Assembly: GCF_000412675.1 (NCBI RefSeq)
Contig: NC_021505.1
Span: 5,636,501 to 5,700,500, forward strand
Length of the DNA stretch: 64,000 nt
DNA from: Pseudomonas putida NBRC 14164
Lineage (GTDB): Bacteria; Pseudomonadota; Gammaproteobacteria; Pseudomonadales; Pseudomonadaceae
Direction: 5' to 3'
Positions 26,331 through 35,746 of the stretch are shown piece by piece. Position 1 is the stretch's first letter, and every line of letters starts with the position of its first letter. The translations under genes and the position numbers were made by a program. The notes under the pieces were generated by a model. The model saw nothing but the letters and a program-made list of their open reading frames with translations. It did no database searches and was not told where the DNA came from.

Positions 26331-28071
26331 ACGCGGCCGCGCCGTCCTTCACAACCAGGATGTCTTCCATGATGAGGTACTGCAGGTCCGAGCCGAAGAA
26401 CATGTTCAGGGCGTCGGTCGGCGAGCAGATCATCGGTTCACCGCGGCGGTTCAGCGAGGTGTTCAGCGACACGCCATTGCCGGTCAGGTCTTCCAGCGCC
26501 TTCATCATGTCGTAGTAGCGCGGGTTGTACTCGCGCTTGAGTACCTGGGCACGCGAAGTACCGTCCTCGTGCACCACTTCCGGTACGCGGGTCTTCCACT
26601 CTTCAGCCACTTCGAAGGTGAAGGTCATGAACGGTGCCGGGTGGTCGACCTTGATCATCTGAGGGGCAACGGTGTCGAGCATCGACGGGCAGAAAGGTCT
26701 CCAGCGCTCGCGGAACTTGATCTGGTGGTTGATGCGGTCAGCCACGCCTTCGACGCTTGGGCAGCCAATGATCGAGCGGCCACCCAGGGCACGCGGGCCA
26801 AACTCCATGCGGCCCTGGAACCAGGCCACCGGGTTGCCATCGACCATGATCTGGGCGATCTGCTGCGGCATGTTGTCGAGCTTGCGCCACTTCGGCTGGT
26901 CCGGGTGACGGGCGCAGGCGGCGATGACGTCTTCGTTGGAGTACGACGGGCCGAGGTAGACGTGTTCCATCTTCTCGACCGGTACGCCACGGGCGTGGGA
27001 AACATAGGCGGCCGCGCCGACAGCAGTACCGGCGTCGCCAGAGGCCGGCTGCACAAACAGTTCTTTCACGTCCGGGCGGGCGATGATCTTCTGGTTGAGC
27101 TTGACGTTCAGCGCACAGCCGCCGGCGAAGGCCAGCTTGCCGGTTTCACGCAGGGTGTCGCCCAGGTAGTGGTCGATCATCTGCAGCGCCAGCTTCTCGA
27201 ACAGCGCCTGCATGCTGGCCGCGTAGTGAATGTAAGGCTCGTCGGCGATATCGCCTTCGCGCTTGGGGCCCAGCCATTCGATCAGCTTTGGCGAGAAGTA
27301 GAACCCCTTGCCCTTCTCTTTATAGCGGCGCAGGCCGATGACGTTGGCGTACTCGGTGTTGATCACCAGCTCGCCGTTTTCGAAGCTGGCAAGGCGCGAG
27401 AAGTCGTACTTGCTGGCGTCGCCATACGGCGCCATGCCCATGACCTTGAACTCGCCGTCAAGCATCTCGAAGCCGAGGAACTCGGTGATTGCGCCATACA
27501 AGCCGCCCAGGGAGTCCGGGTCGAAGAATTCCTTGATCTTGTGGATCTTGCCGTTTTCGCCGTAGCCAAAGAAGGTGGTGGCGTATTCGCCTTTACCGTC
27601 AATGCCGAGGATCGCGGTTTTTTCCTTGAAGCCCGAGCAGTGGTAGGCACTGGAGGCGTGGGCCAAGTGGTGCTCGACTGGCTCGATCTTGACTTTTTTC
27701 GGGTCGAAGCCCAGCTGCTCCAGGCACCAGACGATCTTCTTACGGTAGCGCTTGTAGCGACGGTTGCCCATCAGGATGGCGTCGAGGGCGCGATCCGGGG
27801 CGTACCAGTAACGCTTGGCATAGTGCCAGCGCGCCTTGCCGAACAGGCTGATCGGGGCGAACGGGATGGCTACCACGTCGACGTCGGACGGCTTGATGCC
27901 TGCCTGCTCCAGGCAGAACTTCGCCGACTCGTAGGGCATGCGGTTCTTCGCATGCTTGTCACGCACGAAGCGCTCTTCTTCGGCGGCGGCAATCAGCTTG
28001 CCGTCAATGTACAGGGCCGCGGAAGGGTCATGGCTAAGGGCGCCGGACAGGCCAAGAATCGTCAATGCCAA
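26314..28071 (-). CDS. wapO: Carbamoyltransferase (NodU/CmcH family), LPS core modification
   Basis: A 585-residue enzyme with an N-terminal YrdC-like/actin-fold portion (MALTILGLSGALSHDPSAALY, AAAEEERFVRDKHAKNRMP) and the C-terminal domain with FQGRMEFGPRALGGRSI. Members transfer carbamoyl from carbamoyl phosphate to sugars. In P. aeruginosa the counterpart carbamoylates an inner-core heptose. As the first gene of the minus-strand block wapO-wapH-mig-14-dnpA it probably carries the operon promoter in the 28072-28175 region. Confidence 0.9.
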   Translation of the reverse strand: MALTILGLSGALSHDPSAALYIDGKLIAAAEEERFVRDKHAKNRMPYESAKFCLEQAGIKPSDVDVVAIPFAPISLFGKARWHYAKRYWYAPDRALDAILMGNRRYKRYRKKIVWCLEQLGFDPKKVKIEPVEHHLAHASSAYHCSGFKEKTAILGIDGKGEYATTFFGYGENGKIHKIKEFFDPDSLGGLYGAITEFLGFEMLDGEFKVMGMAPYGDASKYDFSRLASFENGELVINTEYANVIGLRRYKEKGKGFYFSPKLIEWLGPKREGDIADEPYIHYAASMQALFEKLALQMIDHYLGDTLRETGKLAFAGGCALNVKLNQKIIARPDVKELFVQPASGDAGTAVGAAAYVSHARGVPVEKMEHVYLGPSYSNEDVIAACARHPDQPKWRKLDNMPQQIAQIMVDGNPVAWFQGRMEFGPRALGGRSIIGCPSVEGVADRINHQIKFRERWRPFCPSMLDTVAPQMIKVDHPAPFMTFTFEVAEEWKTRVPEVVHEDGTSRAQVLKREYNPRYYDMMKALEDLTGNGVSLNTSLNRRGEPMICSPTDALNMFFGSDLQYLIMEDILVVKDGAAAYDQPL

Positions 28072-28175
28072 GGGATTAGCCTCTTCATTCGGTAAAAATG
28101 CGCCAGCGGCCTCTTGGGCGGGTGGCGGCTAAAGGGCGGGATTATAACGCAAACATGCGCGCAACGCGGCAACCT

Positions 28176-28279
28176 GTACTGGCCTCATCGCCGGCAAGCC
28201 AGCTCCCACAAGTACTGCATCTCCCTTGAGGGCAGTGGTGTTCCTGTGGGAGCTGGCTTGCCGGCGATGAGGCCAGTAC
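28176..28279. repeat. REP inverted pair
   Basis: Two arms of about 34 bp, starting TACTGGCCTCATCGCC and ending with the matching complement, flank a short loop. It lies between the rlmJ end and the wapO start, so it may separate the two transcripts. Confidence 0.88.
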
Positions 28280-28291
28280 AGGCAAGCAATA

Positions 28292-29128
28292 CTATTCGGC
28301 GATGAGCCAGTCCATGCGGTAGCTACCGTCCGTCTGGGCCAGCTCTTTGGCGAGCCACGGCAGAAGCTCCTTGAGCTCTTCTTCCAGGCCCCACGGCGGG
28401 TTGGCGATGGCCAGGCCCGAACCGTTGAGGCCCTGCGGGCTATCCTGATGGTGCACATACAGCTCGACCCGCAGCAGCTTCGGCGCGCCGGTGCTGGTCA
28501 GGTCCTGGTAGTAACGCGTCAGCGAGCGCTGGTCCTTGATCGGGTACCAGATGGCCGCGACAGTCTGGCGCATGCGGCTGATCGCCTCTTTCATGGAATT
28601 GGTGCAGCGCTTGAGCTCATCGGCCTGCTCGAACGGCGGGTCGATCAGCATGATCGCGCGCTTTTCCTGCACCGGCAGCAGGGCCCTGGGCACATGCCAG
28701 CCTTCGCCCAGGTGCACGACCACACGCGGGTCTTTTTTCATGTTCTCTTTGAGCAGCGGCCCGTCTTCAGGGTGCTTCTCGTTGAGCAGCGCGCGATCTT
28801 GCTGACGCATCAGGCGGCGCGCCAGTTCGGGCGAACCGGGGTAATAACGCAGCTCACCGTCGGCGTTCAGGCGCTTGATGACACGCAGGTAATCGGCAGC
28901 CATGGCCGGCACATCATCGCGGCCCCACAGGCGGGCGACGCCTTCCAGGTACTCGCCGGTGCGGGTTGCCTGGTCGCCTTGCAGGTCGTACAGACCGAGC
29001 CCTGCGTGGGTATCGATGTAGGCGAACGGCTGCTCCTTGCGCGACATCAAGGCGATGAGGCGGGTCAGCACGATGTGTTTGAGGACGTCGGCGTGGTTGC
29101 CGGCGTGGAAGGCGTGACGATAGTTCAT
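28292..29128 (-). CDS. rlmJ: 23S rRNA (adenine-2030-N6)-methyltransferase RlmJ
   Basis: A 278-residue SAM-dependent methyltransferase. The N-terminus MNYRHAFHAGNHADVLKH is characteristic of RlmJ (formerly YhiR). The SAM-binding region contains DTHAGLGLYDL, and the catalytic N6-adenine motif is DPPF (IMLIDPPFEQ, near residue 164). The ATG has AGGAG 5 nt upstream. It methylates A2030 of 23S rRNA. The gene stands alone between two REP elements. Confidence 0.95.
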   Translation of the reverse strand: MNYRHAFHAGNHADVLKHIVLTRLIALMSRKEQPFAYIDTHAGLGLYDLQGDQATRTGEYLEGVARLWGRDDVPAMAADYLRVIKRLNADGELRYYPGSPELARRLMRQQDRALLNEKHPEDGPLLKENMKKDPRVVVHLGEGWHVPRALLPVQEKRAIMLIDPPFEQADELKRCTNSMKEAISRMRQTVAAIWYPIKDQRSLTRYYQDLTSTGAPKLLRVELYVHHQDSPQGLNGSGLAIANPPWGLEEELKELLPWLAKELAQTDGSYRMDWLIAE

Positions 29129-29206
29129 GGCAACTCCTGCGAAGGCGGCAAGTTTACCTTGCCTTGCAGGCGGAGTCAGGCCTGGCTGCTGATCGGCGGC
29201 GCCTGC

Positions 29207-29291
29207 TTGGCGGGTAAACCCGCCCCCACAGGGCCTGCACAGTTCTCAGACCCTGCGCAGTACCTGTGGGAGCGGACAAGCCCGCGAAGAA
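29207..29291. repeat. REP inverted pair
   Basis: Arms GGCGGGTAAACCCGCCCCCACAG and CTGTGGGAGCGGACAAGCCCGCG are inverted and imperfect. It lies between the rlmJ start and the putP end. Confidence 0.78.
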
Positions 29292-29313
29292 GGCAACGCC
29301 GACTCAACGGGTA

Positions 29314-30792
29314 TTACTTGTCAGCGTGATACGCCGCGTCTGCTGTCTCGAAGCGCTGCACCATCGCTTTCGACGGGCTGCCCAGCTTGCTCACCAGAAC
29401 AATGGCGATGCTCGCCAGCAGGAAGCCCGGGATGATTTCGTACAGGCCCCAGGTATCGATCTGCTTCCACAGGATCACGGTCAGTGCACCAACCACGATA
29501 CCGGCCAGCGCGCCGTTACGGGTCATGCCTTTCCACAGCACCGAAATCAGCACCACCGGGCCGAAGGCCGCACCGAAGCCAGCCCAGGCATAAGCCACCA
29601 GGCCAAGCACGCGGTTTTCCGGGTTGGCAGCCATGGCGATGGCAATCAGTGCCACGGCCAGTACCATCAGGCGACCGACCCACACCAGCTCGACCTGCGA
29701 AGCGTTCTTGCGCAGGAAGGCCTTGTAGAAGTCTTCGGTCAATGCACTGGAACACACCAGCAGCTGGCAGCTCAGGGTGCTCATCACCGCCGCAAGAATG
29801 GCCGACAGCAGCACACCGGCGACCCATGGGTTGAACAGGATCTTGGCCAGCTCGATGAAGACACGCTCATGGTTCTCGGTGACCGGGCCTGCCAGGTCAG
29901 GGTTGGCCGAGAAGTAGGCGATGCCGAAGAAGCCCACGGCGCAGGTACCAGCCAGGCACAGGATCATCCAGGTCATGGAGATACGGCGAGCCTTGGCGAT
30001 GGATTTCACCGAATCGGCGGCCATGAAGCGCGCCAGGATGTGCGGCTGGCCGAAGTAGCCCAGGCCCCAACCCATCAGCGAGATGATGCCGATGAAGGTG
30101 GCACCTTTGAACATGTCGAAGTTGGCCGGGTTCACCGCCTCGATGGCAGCAAAGGTGGTGTCGAAGCCGCCAGTGGAAATCAGCACGATCACCGGGGTCA
30201 GGATCAGCGCAAAGATCATCAGCGAAGCCTGCACCGTATCGGTCCAGCTCACCGCCAGGAAGCCACCCACGAAGGTGTAGGCGATGGTAGCTGCGGCGCC
30301 AGCCCACAGGGCAGTCTCGTACGGCATGCCAAAGGTGCTCTCGAACAGACGGGCACCGGCAACGATGCCAGAGGCACAGTAGATGGTGAAGAACACCAGG
30401 ATGACGATCGCCGAAATGATACGCAGCAGGCCGCTATTGTCTTCGAAACGGCTGGCGAAGTAGTCCGGCAGGGTCAGCGCATCACCGTTGTGCTCGGTCT
30501 GCACGCGCAGCCGGCCGGCCACGAACAGCCAGTTGAGGTAAGCACCAACGGTCAGGCCGATGGCGATCCAGGCCTCGGACAGGCCCGAGAAGTAGATGGC
30601 GCCCGGTAGGCCCATCAGCAGCCAGCCGCTCATGTCGGATGCGCCGGCGGACAGCGCGGTGACCACGCTACCCAGGCTGCGACCGCCCAGAATGTAATCG
30701 GAAAGGTTGTTGGTGGCGCGATAGGCGGCGAAGCCGATCAGCACCATTGCTGCGATGTAGATCACGAAGGTGATCGTTAGTGGATTGCCCAT
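29314..30792 (-). CDS. putP: Sodium/proline symporter PutP
   Basis: A 492-residue SSS-family transporter with about 13 membrane helices. Key blocks include SDYILGGRSLGS and SAGASDMSGWLLMGLPGAIYFSGL near the N-terminus, the Na+ and proline-binding part of helix 2. The start MGNPLTITF at 30792 fits the family; the frame upstream (to 30906) crosses PutA-box motifs and is not coding. It imports proline for the divergent putA. Seven GTTGCA motifs lie in the shared upstream region. Confidence 0.96.
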   Translation of the reverse strand: MGNPLTITFVIYIAAMVLIGFAAYRATNNLSDYILGGRSLGSVVTALSAGASDMSGWLLMGLPGAIYFSGLSEAWIAIGLTVGAYLNWLFVAGRLRVQTEHNGDALTLPDYFASRFEDNSGLLRIISAIVILVFFTIYCASGIVAGARLFESTFGMPYETALWAGAAATIAYTFVGGFLAVSWTDTVQASLMIFALILTPVIVLISTGGFDTTFAAIEAVNPANFDMFKGATFIGIISLMGWGLGYFGQPHILARFMAADSVKSIAKARRISMTWMILCLAGTCAVGFFGIAYFSANPDLAGPVTENHERVFIELAKILFNPWVAGVLLSAILAAVMSTLSCQLLVCSSALTEDFYKAFLRKNASQVELVWVGRLMVLAVALIAIAMAANPENRVLGLVAYAWAGFGAAFGPVVLISVLWKGMTRNGALAGIVVGALTVILWKQIDTWGLYEIIPGFLLASIAIVLVSKLGSPSKAMVQRFETADAAYHADK

Positions 30793-31147
30793 GCGTGTGC
30801 CCTGGCGTTTGTTTTTATCATGCGCAACCACAGCGATGGCGGTTGCACCCAGGCGGCGAATGCTATGCAACAACGCAAAGAAGGTGCAACCATTTTTCTT
30901 TTGCAAGTTGCACCCGCTTGAGCATTTTTTGTAAAAGCCACTTTTTTGCTCCTTTTTGGCGCATCAAGCCAATTTTTCAGACCAAAACGAACCGGAAACG
31001 CCCCTTTTCACGGTGTGGAAATGTCTGTCAGACGAGTTGCACCTTTTACACAAAAAATTCGGGTTGCACCTGGTTGCACCCGAATTGTCCTACAGCTACT
31101 CTTGGCGCCAGCTTAGGCCACAGCCGTGGCAATAACGAGGATAAGAA
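30793..31147. promoter_or_regulatory. putP/putA divergent regulatory region with seven GTTGCA (PutA-type) boxes
   Basis: This 355-bp intergenic region holds GTTGCA at 30842, 30907, 31036, 31063 and 31073, and its complement TGCAAC at 30866 and 30885. Six of the seven extend to GTTGCACC, and 31063/31073 are spaced exactly 10 bp. PutA of E. coli represses put genes by binding GTTGCA, and the PutA encoded here keeps a ribbon-helix-helix domain, so autorepression is likely. The region is locally AT-rich, with T-runs around 30920-30990. Confidence 0.85.
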
Positions 31148-34100
31148 ATGGCGACGACCACCCTTGGGGTCAAACTCGATGACCCAACCCGTGAGCGACT
31201 CAAGGCAGCTGCGCAGTCGATTGACCGCACGCCGCACTGGTTGATCAAGCAAGCGATCTTCAATTACCTGGAGAAGCTCGAGGGTGGTGCCACCCTGACC
31301 GAACTCAACGGCCACGCCACCAGCCTGGCTGATGATGCCGGTGATGTTCAGGCCGACCACAGCCACCAGTGCTTCCTCGAATTTGCCGAAAGCATCCTGC
31401 CACAGTCGGTACTACGTTCGGCGATCACCGCCGCCTACCGCCGCCCCGAGCAGGAAGTGGTACCAATGCTGCTGGAGCAGGCGCGCCTGAGCGCACCGCT
31501 GGCCGAGGCCACCAACAAGCTGGCCGCTGGCATCGCCGAAAAACTGCGCAACCAGAAGAGCGCTGGCGGTCGTGCCGGCATCGTCCAGGGCCTGCTGCAG
31601 GAGTTCTCGCTGTCGTCCCAGGAAGGCGTGGCGCTGATGTGCCTGGCCGAAGCCCTGCTGCGCATCCCCGACAAGGGCACTCGCGATGCGCTGATCCGCG
31701 ACAAGATCAGCACCGGCAACTGGCAGCCGCACCTGGGCAACAGCCCCTCGCTGTTCGTCAACGCCGCCACCTGGGGCCTGCTGCTGACCGGCAAGCTGGT
31801 CAGCACCCACAATGAATCCGGCCTTACCTCCTCGCTCACGCGCATCATCGGCAAGAGCGGCGAGCCGATGATCCGCAAGGGCGTCGACATGGCCATGCGC
31901 CTGATGGGCGAGCAGTTCGTCACTGGCGAGACCATCGCCGAAGCACTGGCCAATGCCAGCCGCTTTGAGGCCAAGGGTTTCCGCTATTCCTACGACATGC
32001 TCGGCGAAGCCGCGCTTACCGAGCACGATGCGCAGAAGTACCTGGCGTCCTACGAGCAGGCCATCCACTCGATTGGCAAGGCCTCCCATGGCCGCGGCAT
32101 CTATGAAGGCCCGGGCATCTCGATCAAGCTGTCGGCACTGCACCCGCGCTACAGCCGCGCCCAGTACGAACGCGTGATGGAAGAGCTGTACCCGCGCCTG
32201 CTGTCGCTGACCCTGCTGGCCAAGCAGTACGACATCGGCCTGAACATCGACGCCGAAGAAGCCGACCGGCTGGAGCTGTCGCTCGACCTGCTGGAGCGCC
32301 TGTGCTTCGAGCCGTCGCTGGCGGGCTGGAACGGGATCGGCTTTGTCATCCAGGCCTACCAGAAGCGCTGCCCGTACGTGATCGACTACGTCATCGACCT
32401 GGCCAAGCGCAGCCGCCACCGCCTGATGATCCGCCTGGTGAAAGGCGCCTACTGGGACAGCGAGATCAAGCGCGCCCAGGTCGAGGGCCTGGAAGGCTAC
32501 CCGGTCTACACCCGCAAGGTGTACACCGACGTGTCCTACGTCGCCTGCGCCCGCAAGCTGCTGGCCGTGCCAGAAGCCATCTACCCGCAGTTCGCCACCC
32601 ACAACGCCCACACCCTCTCGGCCATCTACCACATTGCCGGGCAGAACTACTACCCGGGCCAGTACGAGTTCCAGTGCCTGCACGGCATGGGCGAGCCGCT
32701 GTACGAGCAAGTGGTCGGCAAGATTGCCGATGGCAAGCTGAACCGTCCGTGCCGCGTCTATGCACCGGTCGGCACCCACGAAACGCTGCTGGCCTACCTG
32801 GTGCGTCGCCTGCTGGAAAACGGCGCCAACACCTCGTTCGTCAACCGCATCGCCGACCACTCGATTTCCATCCAGGAACTGGTCGCCGACCCGGTCGCCA
32901 GCATCGAGCGCATGGGCACCCAGGAAGGCAACATCGGCCTGCCACACCCGCGTATCCCGCTGCCGCGCGACCTGTATGGCACCGAGCGGGCCAACTCGGC
33001 CGGCATCGACATGGCCAACGAACACCGCCTGGCGTCGCTGTCCTGCGCCATGCTGGCCACCGCTCACAACGACTGGAAGGCCGCCCCGCTGCTGGCCTGC
33101 GCCGCCAGTGAAAGCACTGCCGCGCCGGTACTGAACCCGGCAGATCATCGCGACGTGGTCGGCCATGTGCAGGAAGCCACCGTTGCCGACGTCGACAACG
33201 CCATCCAGTGCGCACTGAACGCCGCGCCGATCTGGCAGGCAACCCCGCCCGCCGAGCGTGCTGCCATTCTGGAACGCACTGCCGACCTGATGGAGGCCGA
33301 AATCCAGCCGTTGATGGGCCTGCTCATCCGCGAGGCCGGCAAGACCTTCGCCAACGCCATCGCCGAAGTGCGTGAAGCCGTGGACTTCCTGCGCTACTAC
33401 GCCGTGCAGGCACGCAACGACTTCAGCAACGACGCCCACCGCCCACTGGGCCCGGTGGTGTGCATCAGCCCGTGGAACTTCCCGCTGGCGATCTTCACCG
33501 GCCAGGTAGCTGCCGCCCTGGCTGCCGGCAACCCGGTGCTGGCCAAGCCAGCCGAGCAAACCCCGCTGATCGCTGCCCAGGCCGTGCGCCTGCTGCTGGA
33601 AGCCGGCATCCCAGAGGGCGTGCTGCAACTGCTGCCAGGCCGCGGCGAAACCGTCGGTGCCGGCCTGGTCGGTGACGAGCGCGTCAAAGGCGTGATGTTC
33701 ACCGGCTCCACCGAGGTTGCCCGCCTGCTGCAGCGCAACGTCGCCGGTCGCCTGGACAACCAGGGCCGCCCGATCCCGCTGATCGCCGAAACCGGTGGCC
33801 AGAACGCGATGATCGTCGACTCCTCGGCACTGACCGAGCAGGTGGTTATCGACGTGGTTTCCTCGGCCTTCGACAGTGCCGGCCAGCGTTGCTCGGCCCT
33901 GCGCGTGCTGTGCCTGCAGGAAGACTCCGCCGACCGCGTGATCGAAATGCTCAAGGGCGCCATGGCCGAAAGCCGCCTGGGCTGCCCGGACCGCCTGGCC
34001 GTGGACATTGGCCCGGTGATCGACGCCGAAGCCAAAGCCGGCATCGAGAAGCACATCCAGGGCATGCGTGAGAAAGGCCGTTCGGTCTATCAGGTCGCCA

Positions 34101-35101
34101 TTGCCGATGCTGCCGAGGTCAAGCGCGGCACCTTCGTGATGCCGACCCTGATCGAGCTGGACAGCTTCGACGAACTGAAGCGCGAAATCTTCGGCCCGGT
34201 GCTGCACGTGGTGCGATACAACCGCCGCAACCTGGACCAGCTGATCGAGCAGATCAACGCCTCCGGCTACGGCCTGACCCTCGGCGTGCACACCCGCATC
34301 GACGAGACCATCGCCAAGGTGGTGGAAAACGCCAACGCCGGCAACATGTACGTCAACCGCAACATCGTCGGTGCAGTGGTAGGCGTGCAGCCGTTCGGTG
34401 GTGAAGGCCTGTCTGGCACCGGCCCGAAAGCCGGCGGCCCGCTGTACCTGTACCGCCTGCTGTCGACCCGCCCGGCCGACGCGATTGGCCGCCACTTCCA
34501 GCAGCAAGATGGCGAAGGCAAGCCAGACCGCACCCTGCACGAACAGCTGGTCAAGCCACTGCACGGCCTGAAGGCCTGGGCCGAGAACAACCAGCTGGCC
34601 GACCTGGCCGCGCTGTGCAGCCAATTCGCCAGCCAGTCGCAGAGCGGCATCGCCCGCCTGTTGCCTGGCCCGACTGGCGAGCGCAACAGCTACACCATCC
34701 TGCCGCGTGAGCACGTGCTGTGCCTGGCTGACAACGAGGCTGACCTGCTGGCGCAACTGGCTGCAGTACTGGCCGTTGGTAGCTCGGCGGTGTGGGCTGA
34801 CAGCGAACCGGGCAAGGCCCTGCGGGCCCGCCTGCCGCGTGAGCTGCAGGCCAAGGTCAAGCTGGTGGCGGACTGGAACAAGGATGACGTGGCGTTCGAC
34901 GCCGTGATTCACCATGGCGACTCGGACCAGCTGCGCAGCGTGTGCCAGCAGGTGGCCAAGCGTGCTGGTGCGATCGTCGGTGTGCACGGGCTGTCCAGCG
35001 GGGATCACCAGATTGCGCTGGAGCGGTTGGTGATTGAGCGGGCGGTGAGTGTGAACACTGCGGCTGCGGGGGGTAATGCCAGCTTGATGACCATTGGCTG
35101 A
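31148..35101 (+). CDS. putA: Trifunctional PutA: proline dehydrogenase, P5C dehydrogenase and put repressor
   Basis: A 1317-residue peripheral membrane flavoenzyme that oxidises proline to glutamate. Residues 1-47 form a ribbon-helix-helix DNA-binding domain (TTTLGVKLDDPTRERLKAAA, then PHWLIKQAIF). The FAD-dependent PRODH barrel occupies about 260-570 and ends in YAPVGTHETLLAYLVRRLLE. The P5C dehydrogenase domain lies at ~650-1120 with catalytic Cys915 (SAGQRCSALR) and the SPWNFPLAIFTGQ cofactor segment. A C-terminal part follows. AGGA precedes the ATG. The DNA-binding domain plus GTTGCA boxes upstream indicate autorepression when proline is absent. Confidence 0.98.
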   Translation: MATTTLGVKLDDPTRERLKAAAQSIDRTPHWLIKQAIFNYLEKLEGGATLTELNGHATSLADDAGDVQADHSHQCFLEFAESILPQSVLRSAITAAYRRPEQEVVPMLLEQARLSAPLAEATNKLAAGIAEKLRNQKSAGGRAGIVQGLLQEFSLSSQEGVALMCLAEALLRIPDKGTRDALIRDKISTGNWQPHLGNSPSLFVNAATWGLLLTGKLVSTHNESGLTSSLTRIIGKSGEPMIRKGVDMAMRLMGEQFVTGETIAEALANASRFEAKGFRYSYDMLGEAALTEHDAQKYLASYEQAIHSIGKASHGRGIYEGPGISIKLSALHPRYSRAQYERVMEELYPRLLSLTLLAKQYDIGLNIDAEEADRLELSLDLLERLCFEPSLAGWNGIGFVIQAYQKRCPYVIDYVIDLAKRSRHRLMIRLVKGAYWDSEIKRAQVEGLEGYPVYTRKVYTDVSYVACARKLLAVPEAIYPQFATHNAHTLSAIYHIAGQNYYPGQYEFQCLHGMGEPLYEQVVGKIADGKLNRPCRVYAPVGTHETLLAYLVRRLLENGANTSFVNRIADHSISIQELVADPVASIERMGTQEGNIGLPHPRIPLPRDLYGTERANSAGIDMANEHRLASLSCAMLATAHNDWKAAPLLACAASESTAAPVLNPADHRDVVGHVQEATVADVDNAIQCALNAAPIWQATPPAERAAILERTADLMEAEIQPLMGLLIREAGKTFANAIAEVREAVDFLRYYAVQARNDFSNDAHRPLGPVVCISPWNFPLAIFTGQVAAALAAGNPVLAKPAEQTPLIAAQAVRLLLEAGIPEGVLQLLPGRGETVGAGLVGDERVKGVMFTGSTEVARLLQRNVAGRLDNQGRPIPLIAETGGQNAMIVDSSALTEQVVIDVVSSAFDSAGQRCSALRVLCLQEDSADRVIEMLKGAMAESRLGCPDRLAVDIGPVIDAEAKAGIEKHIQGMREKGRSVYQVAIADAAEVKRGTFVMPTLIELDSFDELKREIFGPVLHVVRYNRRNLDQLIEQINASGYGLTLGVHTRIDETIAKVVENANAGNMYVNRNIVGAVVGVQPFGGEGLSGTGPKAGGPLYLYRLLSTRPADAIGRHFQQQDGEGKPDRTLHEQLVKPLHGLKAWAENNQLADLAALCSQFASQSQSGIARLLPGPTGERNSYTILPREHVLCLADNEADLLAQLAAVLAVGSSAVWADSEPGKALRARLPRELQAKVKLVADWNKDDVAFDAVIHHGDSDQLRSVCQQVAKRAGAIVGVHGLSSGDHQIALERLVIERAVSVNTAAAGGNASLMTIG

Positions 35102-35112
35102 TTGCTGTTGAT

Positions 35113-35142
35113 AAAAAAGGGGAGCTTCGGCTCTCCTTTTTT
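35113..35142 (+). terminator. Rho-independent terminator of putA
   Basis: A stem AGGGGAGC-ttcg-GCTCTCCT (one G-T pair) with an A-run before and a six-T run after begins 12 bp past the putA stop. The UUCG tetraloop is a stable form. Confidence 0.93.
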
Positions 35143-35167
35143 ATGGGCGCATATCTTGAGATGCTTG

Positions 35168-35439
35168 GCGCCTGTGAGATCGAGCGCCGCCCGCGCGGCG
35201 CATCGCGACGCAAGGCCGCTCCCACATCTGTTTCGGGCCAGTCTCTCCTGTGCCTATGGCGCGCGCACCCTGGGTGCATGGCTGGAGATCGATAAAGAGC
35301 GACTGTGCCCCCTTCAATACCGCATGGAACAAACAAGGCGGACAGCGGTGGCCTCACAGGATGGACTGGCCCGAAACAAATGTGGGAGCGGCCTTGCGTC
35401 GCGATGCGCCGCGCGGGCGGCGCTCGGTCTCACAGGCGC
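35168..35439. repeat. Long inverted repeat (2 x 76 bp) enclosing 120 bp
   Basis: Bases 35168-35243 and 35364-35439 are inverted copies with two mismatches. The core is a REP-type sequence (GCGACGCAAGGCCGCTCCCACA), extended on both sides by GCGCCGCCCGCGCGGCGC and GTTTCGGGCCAGT. The arms are two to three times longer than in the other REP pairs here. The 120-bp centre includes a small palindrome GCACCC-t-GGGTGC. Confidence 0.9.
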
Positions 35440-35565
35440 TGAAATGTTGTGACGACCACCTGGCCGCCTTCACGCAACCGGAAGGCAAGCCCTCACTGCC
35501 TTCTGTTGTCATTGTTCGATCCCCCGGAATTTCTGTAATACCTGGGCCGGCCCTTTCGCGGGCAC

Positions 35566-35676
35566 TCACAACACGTCAATCGACCTCGGCGCACACTGCG
35601 CGTAATCCCCGGCCTGGATAAAGGTGTCTTCGAGGGAAGGGGTGTTAGGAGGTGGATCGGGAACTATCTTCAGCAC
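35566..35676 (-). pseudogene. Truncated small pseudomonad gene (starts KIVPDPP)
   Basis: A GTG-initiated 36-codon frame reads VLKIVPDPPPNTPSLEDTF followed by IQAGDYAQCAPRSIDVL and stop. The first ~26 residues resemble the N-terminus of a family of ~80-110-residue Pseudomonas proteins I recall as starting M-x-K-I-V-P-D-P-P. After DYAQCA the match ends, right where a half-REP (CCGCGAAAGGGCCGG) begins. The simplest reading is a gene cut off by a REP-related rearrangement. Family recall is not verified. Confidence 0.45.
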
Positions 35677-35746
35677 TGGATTTTCTCTCGTTAAGGACCA
35701 CCACCATCTGCTGTCAAAAGACAAGCACCTTTATGCCTTAAGTCCT

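Larger units (their letters stand above)
35102..35746. other. Non-coding stretch downstream of putA
   Basis: A 645-bp stretch holding the putA terminator, a 76-bp inverted repeat pair, a half REP near 35545-35566 and a truncated small gene (35566-35676). I see no intact gene in it. The patch around 35690-35746 is the 3' flank of the accessory membrane-protein gene. Confidence 0.6.

Noticed and set aside
31412..35008. A ~1200-codon open frame on the minus strand opposite putA
   Set aside because: Antisense artefact of third-position GC in putA; the composition (V/G/Q/H/A rich) resembles no protein and there is no ribosome-binding site.
35354..35569. A 71-codon minus-strand frame over the inverted repeat
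   Set aside because: More than half lies in the REP-type arm, so the encoded sequence is a by-product of the repeat.
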